Shown: positions 5,370 through 10,137 of the stretch, piece after piece
Layout: the number at the start of each line of letters is the position of its first letter
How positions within the stretch are numbered: the stretch's first letter is position 1
Assembly (NCBI GenBank): GCA_025352915.1
Contig: JANXSA010000338.1
Span: 1-10,137 of the forward strand
Direction: 5' to 3'
From: Rhodospirillales bacterium
GTDB lineage: Bacteria; Pseudomonadota; Alphaproteobacteria; Acetobacterales; Acetobacteraceae
Length of the DNA stretch: 10,137 bases
Program-made: the position numbers and the translations under genes
The notes under the pieces: model-generated
The model's input: only the letters and a program-made list of their open reading frames with translations
The model's database searches: none
What the model was told of the DNA's origin: nothing

Positions 5370-5705
5370 ATGCATCACACGAGCACCCAGGCCCTGGACG
5401 CCACCGCCTGCCGGCGTCCTGAGGACGCGCGCGCGCTGCTTGCCGTCCTGCTCGCCCCGCTGTTCGCGCTGCTCGACAAAAACATGGCCCGCCTGTTCGG
5501 CAGCCTCGAAGACCTGATGTCCCAATTCCGCGCCGGCACCCTCCCGGAATCCGTCCAACCCGCGTCCGCCCCTGCCCTCGCACCGCGCCCGGCCACCCTC
5601 GCGCTGCGCCCCGCCGCCCAGGAATCCTGGCTGGCCCGCCTGCTCGAACTGGCATCGCAGTCCGATGACAGCTCCCCGCCCTTCCCGCCGGCGTTCTGTG
5701 CGGCA
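5370..5705 (+). pseudogene. Small hypothetical protein, 3' end probably disrupted by a repeat element
   Basis: From the ATG at 5370 about 110 codons look coding. There is a hydrophobic helix LLAVLLAPLFALLDKNMARLF (33-44 core LLDKNMARLFGS) followed by LEDLMSQFRAGTLP, then a Pro/Ala-rich linker and LARLLELASQSDD. Third positions are GC-rich as in native genes. Beyond about 5705 the frame stays open to 6374, but it becomes Arg/Pro-rich nonsense crossing a 138-bp hairpin element and then about 390 nt antisense to the acyl-CoA dehydrogenase, so the long product is implausible. After the element, another frame gives a more protein-like tail (THVLFVTF near 5940-5970), which may be the displaced original C-terminus. 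I recall similar small proteins in Acetobacteraceae genomes but know no function. An intact shorter protein remains possible. Confidence 0.45.
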
Positions 5706-5719
5706 ACTCGAAATCAAGG

Positions 5720-5857
5720 AAGCAAGGCTGGGCTCCGCCCAGGCCCGCGTCGTAGAAAGCGCGCTCAGGTGCGACGGGCCAATCCCCTGGACCTTAATTT
5801 TATGAGGTCCAGGGGCTCGGCCCCTGGTGGGTCCAGGGTGCAACCCTGGCCTTGCTT
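5720..5857. repeat. 138-bp hairpin-rich element with 9-bp terminal inverted repeats
   Basis: AAGCAAGGC (5720-5728) is exactly complementary in inverted order to GCCTTGCTT (5849-5857). Inside are CTGGGC-TCC-GCCCAG (5728-5742), an 11-bp perfect stem CCCCTGGACCT/AGGTCCAGGGG (5784-5794 with 5805-5815), CCAGGGGC-TCG-GCCCCTGG (5809-5827) and CCAGGGT-GCA-ACCCTGG (5833-5849). The second and third share bases 5809-5815 and cannot form together. It encodes no protein that I can support. The form suggests a REP/BIME-like or MITE-like non-autonomous repeat. I see no clear target duplication. It lies in the 3' part of the 5370 frame and 125 bp beyond the acyl-CoA dehydrogenase stop. Confidence 0.7.
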
Positions 5858-5981
5858 GCCTTTATCCGTCTTTCATTCTCGTCGCCGGCATCGCCCGCCA
5901 CCGCCAAAAATTTCAAAAACCGTCCACGGGCACGCGACAAACACACGTTCTATTTGTTACGTTTACAAAACAATTACCCAT
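5858..5981. other. Intergenic region downstream of the acyl-CoA dehydrogenase
   Basis: No gene or clear terminator is visible. It is richer in A and T around 5900-5980 than its surroundings, and may contain the displaced tail of the small gene at 5370. Confidence 0.35.
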
Positions 5982-7145
5982 TCACCCCCACTTCCCATCC
6001 AAAACCCGCTTGCCAATCGTCATCCGATGCACCTCCGACGGCCCCTCATAAATCCGCATCGTCCGAACCTTGGACGCCATCAACTGCAACGGCAGTTCCT
6101 TGGTCATCCCCATCGCCCCATGCGCCTGCATCGCATGATCAATGATCTCGCTCGCCATCTCGGTGGCATAAACCTTGATCATCGACGCCTCGGTGCGCAC
6201 GTTCCGCCCGGCGTCATATTTCGCCGCCGCGTCCATCACCATCAGCCGGCAGGCATGGATCTTGGTCGCGGCATCGGACACCCACCACTGGATCGCCTGC
6301 CGCTCCGACAGCTTCGCCCCGAACGTCACCCGGTTGCGCGCATGTTCGCACAGCATCGCCAGCGCCCGCACTGACATGCCGATGCACCAGGCCCCCATCT
6401 GCAACCGCCGCACGATCAGCCGAAGCTGCATCGGCGCAAAACCCTTCCCCGGCGCGCCCAGCACCTGGCTCGCCGGCACCCGGCAATCCTCGAACACCAG
6501 CTCATACGTCCGCTGCCCGCCGATCATCTGGATTTCGCGCTCGATAATGAAACCCTTCGCCCCCTTCTCGACGATAAACGCCGTCACCCCGTCCTGCCGC
6601 TTGCCGTCCCCGGTGCGCGCCATGACGATGATGAAATCGGCATACGGCACCCGGCTGACCCAGATCTTGCGCCCGTTGATGACCCAGTCATCGCCGTCCT
6701 GCACCGCCCGGGTGATCATCCCCGCGGGATCGCCGCCGGCCCCCGGCTCAGAAATCGCAATCGCCGACTTCGCCGTCCCCGCCGCATACGGTTCCATATA
6801 CTTCTTGCGCTGCTCGGGGCTCGCCACCGCCAGCAGCATATGCAGGTTCGGCGAGTCCGGCGGAAAGGTGAACGGAAAGGCACACCGGCCCAATTCCTCG
6901 TTCATCCCCATCAGCGCCACCGCCGGCAGATTGGCCCCGCCAATCTCCTCCGGCACATCCAACGCCCACAGCCCCAACTCCTTGCACCGGGCCAGGAGTT
7001 TCTCTTCCTCGCCGTCCGACAGCCCCGCCTTCCCCCCCGCCGCCTCGCGCGCCAGCACTGCACGTTCCAGCGGGATCAACTCCTGGTCGACGAATTTCGC
7101 CACCAGGTCTTTCAGCATGCGGTGCTCTTCGGACAGTTCAAACAT
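5982..7145 (-). CDS. Acyl-CoA dehydrogenase
   Basis: A 387-aa flavoprotein of the acyl-CoA dehydrogenase family, the normal size. It would oxidise an acyl-CoA to the 2,3-enoyl-CoA and pass electrons to ETF, in the cytosol. The N-terminal helical domain (1-125) includes LGLWALDVPEEIGGA. The beta domain has the flavin/substrate motif AIAISEPGAGGDP (about 133-145) and DWVINGRKIWVS. The C-terminal helical domain contains RVTFGAKLSERQAIQ and IYEGPSEVHR, whose E367 aligns with the catalytic Glu of medium-chain enzymes. GPSEVHR in place of GTxxIQR resembles ACAD10/11-like members, so the chain may be unusual (long, branched or modified). AGGAGG lies 9 nt before the ATG at 7145. It is the last gene of the minus-strand cluster, 51 nt after the serine hydrolase. 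Specificity is not determined. Confidence 0.95.
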   Translation of the reverse strand: MFELSEEHRMLKDLVAKFVDQELIPLERAVLAREAAGGKAGLSDGEEEKLLARCKELGLWALDVPEEIGGANLPAVALMGMNEELGRCAFPFTFPPDSPNLHMLLAVASPEQRKKYMEPYAAGTAKSAIAISEPGAGGDPAGMITRAVQDGDDWVINGRKIWVSRVPYADFIIVMARTGDGKRQDGVTAFIVEKGAKGFIIEREIQMIGGQRTYELVFEDCRVPASQVLGAPGKGFAPMQLRLIVRRLQMGAWCIGMSVRALAMLCEHARNRVTFGAKLSERQAIQWWVSDAATKIHACRLMVMDAAAKYDAGRNVRTEASMIKVYATEMASEIIDHAMQAHGAMGMTKELPLQLMASKVRTMRIYEGPSEVHRMTIGKRVLDGKWG

Positions 7146-7196
7146 ATGGCGGGTCCTCCTGCCGCCATTCTCGCCGCCGCAACACGGCCCGGCAAG

Positions 7197-8318
7197 TCAG
7201 TCGATGATCGCCGAATGCACCAGGTTGCTGACCACCTCGGTCCGGGTGTCGTGCCAGTCCTCGGGATGCCGCCCATTGGTCAAATACGCCATCGAAACCC
7301 CGCTATCCGGATCACCCCAACAGAACGACGACCCCGCGCCGCCATGCCCAAAGGTCCGCTTATGCCCAATCGACCCGGTCCCCCGCGCCGACTCCGACCC
7401 GCTGCGCACATACGGCCCGAGCCCGCGATGCATCGGCCGCCCGGATTGCAAGTCGATCCGGTCGCCGGTGAAATCCTGCGTCACATACTGGATCGTCCGC
7501 GGCGACAACAACCGCACGCCCCCGAGCTGCCCGCCCTGCACCAGCATCTGATAGAACGCCGCCATCGCCCGTGCGGTGGCATAGCCGCCGCCGCCCGGAA
7601 TCCCCGCCGCCCGATGCGCATCCGTACTTTCCGGCATCCGCGACCGCATGCCCCCGGCCCCATCGGGCTCATGCATCTCGACCGCCCGGCCATGCTCGTC
7701 ACCGACCAGCCCAAGCTTCAACTCGTCCGACAACCCCAGCGGGGCGATGATCCGGCTGCGAATGAAATCGCGAAAATCCTCGCCTGTAATGGCCTCGATC
7801 ATCGCCGCCATCACCCAGTGGGCGGAACTGCCATGGTATTGCAGCCGCGACCCCGCCGCCCATTCCGGCTGGATGTCGCACACCACCTGGCGCAACACGG
7901 CATGGTCGGCCCAGGCCTCGGGCGGGATCACCGCAGAGGGAAACCCGCCCTGGTGGGTCAGCGCCTGGAAGATGGTGATCTCGCCTTTGCGATGCTTCTC
8001 GAAGCCCGGCAGGTAGTCGGCGATCCGGTCATGAAACCGCAGCTTGCCCTGTTCCATCAGGTGCCAGATCGCCGATGCCGTCGGCACCTTGGTGTTGGAA
8101 TACAGCAGGAACAACGACCGGTCGGTCGCCGGCACCCCTGCCCGGGCATTGCCAAACGAACGAAACAGCGCCAACTGCCCGCGCCGGGCGACGGCGAATT
8201 GCGCGCCGGGATAGTGGCCGGCCTTCACCTGTTCGGCGATGTAGCTGGACGCCCGTTCCAGGGCGGCAGGGTCGAGCCCCAGTGAAGCGGGATCGGCGTC
8301 TTGAAGCGGAAAATTCAT
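7197..8318 (-). CDS. Serine hydrolase of the beta-lactamase (class C)/esterase EstB-like family
   Basis: A 373-375-aa protein with the serine beta-lactamase/DD-peptidase fold. Such stand-alone proteins are usually esterases, lactone or amide hydrolases, or D-aminopeptidases rather than resistance enzymes. Numbering from the ATG at 8324: the nucleophile motif is S76-N-T-K79 (SxxK), the second-motif Tyr is probably Y163 in QYHGSS, and the KTG-equivalent is H327-G-G in FGHGGAGSSF. LTHQGGFPS (122-130) and GGGGYATARAMAAFYQML are typical of the esterase-like group. No signal peptide is seen, so it is probably cytosolic. As with the SDR, AGGA abuts the first ATG (8324) and lies about 7 nt before a second (8318), which is preferred. 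It follows the amidase by 3-9 nt and so is co-transcribed. An amide- or ester-hydrolysing step is likely, substrate unknown. Confidence 0.92.
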   Translation of the reverse strand: MNFPLQDADPASLGLDPAALERASSYIAEQVKAGHYPGAQFAVARRGQLALFRSFGNARAGVPATDRSLFLLYSNTKVPTASAIWHLMEQGKLRFHDRIADYLPGFEKHRKGEITIFQALTHQGGFPSAVIPPEAWADHAVLRQVVCDIQPEWAAGSRLQYHGSSAHWVMAAMIEAITGEDFRDFIRSRIIAPLGLSDELKLGLVGDEHGRAVEMHEPDGAGGMRSRMPESTDAHRAAGIPGGGGYATARAMAAFYQMLVQGGQLGGVRLLSPRTIQYVTQDFTGDRIDLQSGRPMHRGLGPYVRSGSESARGTGSIGHKRTFGHGGAGSSFCWGDPDSGVSMAYLTNGRHPEDWHDTRTEVVSNLVHSAIID

Positions 8319-8327
8319 CGTCATATC

Positions 8328-9731
8328 CTATGCCTTGACCGGATCGACCGGCGTTACGATGCCTTCGGCAGCCTCGATCACCTCGCCGGCGGCGAGACAC
8401 ACATCTTCGCGAAACCGCGGCGCCATGATCTGCACCCCCGGCCGCAACCTTCCGTGCCGCCCGACCGGCACGGCCAGCGACGGCAGGCCGAGCACCGGCG
8501 CGATCAGGCTGACGCGGATCTGATCCAGCACCTGGCGCTGGCCCTCCAGCGTGGTGTCCAGGTCATGCACCGGCGCCAGGCTGCCCATGGTCGGCAGGAC
8601 GACCAGCGGACGGGTCTGCATGAATTCGAGCCAGCGCCAGATATACAGGTCACGATTGGCAATCGCCCGCAGGAACGCCTCCATCCCCGTCGGCGGCACC
8701 AGCTGGTTCCACAACTCCATCGAGGCGATGGCCTTCTCGTCGCCCAACTGGCGCATCCGCGGCAACAGCGCCGGAAACAACTCGTTGGACCCGATATCGA
8801 GCCAGCATTCGACGATGTCGTTGAGGTCCGGCGGCGACACTTCCTCAACGTCATAGCCGGCGGCGGCCAGGTGCCGGCCCGCCGTTCGCACCGCCTCGGC
8901 CTGGGCCGGATGCAGCGTGCCGCCGGGGTTCTCGACCACCAGGGCAACGCGCTTCGGAACTGGCGCCCCTTGCAGCGGCGTATCGACCCAGCGAGTGTCG
9001 CGCGGATCGCCCTTCGCCATGGCCGCCAAGGCCAAACGGCAATCGCGTATCGTGCGGACATGTGGCCCCTGTACCGACATCATTTGCGCGCCGAACGGCC
9101 GGGCCACCTGTTGGCTCGGGTTGAACGCCGGCACACGGCCAAGGCTGGGGCGCAACGCGATGACACCATTGTACATCGCCGGAATGCGCACCGACCCGCC
9201 GATATCGTTGCCATGCGCGATCGCACCGATCCCCACCGCCACCGACGCGCCGGCCCCGCCCGAGGAGCCGCCGGCCGAAACGGTGGGATCAAGCGGATTG
9301 AGCGTGCGGCCATGCAGTGCGTTGTCGGAGAACACCCGCATCGAGAACGCCGGCAGGTTGGTGCGCCCGATGATGATGCCGCCGGCGGCGCGCATGTTCG
9401 CCACCACCGGGGCGTCCTCGCGGGCGATCGCGTCCTTGAAGGCGACGATGCCGTTGGTGGTGGCATAGCCGACCTGGTCGACATTGACCTTCACCGTCAT
9501 CGGCACGCCATGCAGCGGCGGCAGCTCGTGGCCACGCGCCTGCTTGATGTCGGCGGCATCGGCGGCGGCCAGGGCTTCCCCGGCCATCTGCTGGATGACG
9601 GCGTTGAGGTACGGGTTCACTTCGTCCAGCCGAGCCAGGCTGGATTGCACGGCCTCGCGGGCCGAGGCACGGCCAGTGCGGATCAGTCTTGCCTGGTCGG
9701 TGGCATCCAGGCGCCAGAGTTCGTTATTCAT
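8328..9731 (-). CDS. Amidase (amidase signature family)
   Basis: A 467-aa amidase-signature hydrolase, typical length. It would cleave a carboxamide or acyl-amide to acid plus ammonia or amine. The Ser-cisSer-Lys triad is complete: K81 in GVPMTVKVNVD, cis-Ser S156 in AGGSSGG, and nucleophile S180 in GNDIGGSVRIPA. The 24-residue gap between the serines matches that of FAAH (S217/S241). The N-terminal region (LIRTGRASAREAVQSSLARLDEVNPYLNAV) and the C-terminal LIAPVLGLPSLAVPVG also fit. There is no signal peptide. The ATG at 9731 has AAGGG about 8 nt upstream, in the tail of the preceding solute-binding protein gene, whose stop is only 3 nt away. It lacks the GatA context (no gatB or gatC here), so it is a catabolic amidase rather than part of the amidotransferase. 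Linkage to a peptide-type transporter suggests an imported amide substrate. Confidence 0.95.
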   Translation of the reverse strand: MNNELWRLDATDQARLIRTGRASAREAVQSSLARLDEVNPYLNAVIQQMAGEALAAADAADIKQARGHELPPLHGVPMTVKVNVDQVGYATTNGIVAFKDAIAREDAPVVANMRAAGGIIIGRTNLPAFSMRVFSDNALHGRTLNPLDPTVSAGGSSGGAGASVAVGIGAIAHGNDIGGSVRIPAMYNGVIALRPSLGRVPAFNPSQQVARPFGAQMMSVQGPHVRTIRDCRLALAAMAKGDPRDTRWVDTPLQGAPVPKRVALVVENPGGTLHPAQAEAVRTAGRHLAAAGYDVEEVSPPDLNDIVECWLDIGSNELFPALLPRMRQLGDEKAIASMELWNQLVPPTGMEAFLRAIANRDLYIWRWLEFMQTRPLVVLPTMGSLAPVHDLDTTLEGQRQVLDQIRVSLIAPVLGLPSLAVPVGRHGRLRPGVQIMAPRFREDVCLAAGEVIEAAEGIVTPVDPVKA

Positions 9732-9734
9732 CGC

Positions 9735-10137
9735 TCAGCCCTTCTTGACGTTCCAAAACAGCGCGTAGCCATCGAGCACGCCGGTGATGTTTTTGCGGTA
9801 GGCCATCGGCGCGAAGAACTGGCCGAACGGCATGTAGGGCACGTCCTCGAACGCCTGAAGCTGGATCTCGCGGGCCAGGCGCTTCTGCTCGGCCTCAGTT
9901 GGGGCGGCGAGCCACGCATCGCGCAGCGCCTCGATCACAGGGCTGTCGGGCCAGCCGGTACGGCCGCGCTTGCCGATCGCACGCAACGAGGAATTCACCG
10001 CCGGGTCAAGCTGGTCCATGCCCGACCAGAAGCTGTGGAACACGCTCCAGCCGCCCTGGTCCGATGCGTCCTGTTTGCTCAGGCGCTGCACCAGCGAGCC
10101 CCAGTCCATGTAGTGCGGATCGACGTTGAAGCCGGCG
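9735..10137 (-). CDS. ABC transporter substrate-binding protein, family 5 (peptide/nickel type), C-terminal part
   Basis: The frame enters from the right edge and ends at 9735, giving the last ~134 residues of a family 5 extracellular solute-binding protein. Typical C-terminal features are visible: GFNVDPHYMDWGSLVQRL, GGWSVFHSFWSG, LDPAVNSSLRAIG, a GWPDSPVIEALRDAWLAA segment, and EDVPYMPFGQFFAP followed by FWNV. Such proteins are periplasmic and deliver peptides, opines, amides or other substrates to a DppBCDF-like permease. The signal peptide and the rest of the transporter would lie beyond the right edge, upstream in the same transcription unit. It is translationally close to the amidase (3-nt gap), which argues that the amidase acts on the transported compound. 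An internal ATG at 10109 exists but lies inside the domain and is not the start. Confidence 0.92.
   Translation of the reverse strand, partial: AGFNVDPHYMDWGSLVQRLSKQDASDQGGWSVFHSFWSGMDQLDPAVNSSLRAIGKRGRTGWPDSPVIEALRDAWLAAPTEAEQKRLAREIQLQAFEDVPYMPFGQFFAPMAYRKNITGVLDGYALFWNVKKG

Noticed and set aside
5271..5696. GCCGGCGTTC at both 5271-5280 and 5687-5696 as possible target duplication or attachment sites
   Set aside because: A 10-bp GC-rich match is likely by chance in this genome, and the positions do not bound a sensible mobile unit.
5706..6374. Continuation of the plus-strand frame from 5370 as a 334-residue protein
   Set aside because: It crosses a hairpin repeat and then runs about 390 nt antisense to a well-supported acyl-CoA dehydrogenase, with Arg/Pro/His-rich composition typical of a shadow frame.
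6175..8285. Very long plus-strand open frames opposite the acyl-CoA dehydrogenase and serine hydrolase genes
   Set aside because: They are antisense to genes with complete catalytic motifs. Their length follows from high GC and scarce stop codons, and no domain is recognisable.
1..10137. CRISPR arrays, tRNA or rRNA genes, and transposase genes
   Set aside because: I looked for regularly spaced repeats, cloverleaf-like sequences and transposase motifs and found none that I could support.

Overview
The window looks like part of the chromosome of a GC-rich alphaproteobacterium. Acetobacteraceae/Rhodospirillales is my best guess. It rests on very GC-biased third codon positions, on catabolic gene content (acyl-CoA dehydrogenase, crotonase, SDR, SMP-30, peptide-type ABC transport, amidase) and on the style of the intergenic hairpin repeats. 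I recall such repeats from that family but cannot verify this here.

Layout. Positions 1-1185 (minus strand) hold a short operon: a classical SDR dehydrogenase followed by the N-terminal part of a penicillin-acylase-family Ntn hydrolase that runs off the left edge. Positions 1214-1302 are an AT-rich repeat built of inverted repeats. Positions 1309-2163 (minus) encode an SMP-30/gluconolactonase-like protein, divergent across 85 bp from a crotonase-family gene at 2249-3109 (plus). A block of intergenic repeats (3112-3216) precedes a ParD-like antitoxin gene (3277-3594) with a promoter and palindromic operator but no recognisable toxin partner.

Positions 3607-5345 form a compositionally different islet. 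It carries a small exported cysteine-containing protein of unknown function and a 345-aa protein with an AbiJ-like N-terminus and a C-terminal HEPN-type R-x4-H motif, of the STM4504/CBY_0614-like abortive-infection kind. The AbiJ-like gene has only about half G+C, against well over 60% for its neighbours, which suggests horizontal acquisition. To its right is a short coding-like frame from 5370. Its 3' part is occupied by a 138-bp hairpin-rich element bounded by 9-bp inverted repeats (5720-5857), so the gene is probably broken.

Positions 5982-10137 (minus) hold a tight cluster, in transcription order: the C-terminus of a family 5 (peptide-type) ABC solute-binding protein, an amidase-signature hydrolase, a class C beta-lactamase/esterase-like serine hydrolase and an acyl-CoA dehydrogenase. 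The gaps are 3, 3-9 and 51 nt. The reasonable reading is import of an amide- or peptide-like compound, hydrolysis, and oxidation of a released acyl chain as its CoA thioester. The left-hand acylase, SDR, lactonase-like protein and crotonase could belong to the same catabolic neighbourhood. The substrate cannot be read from the sequence.
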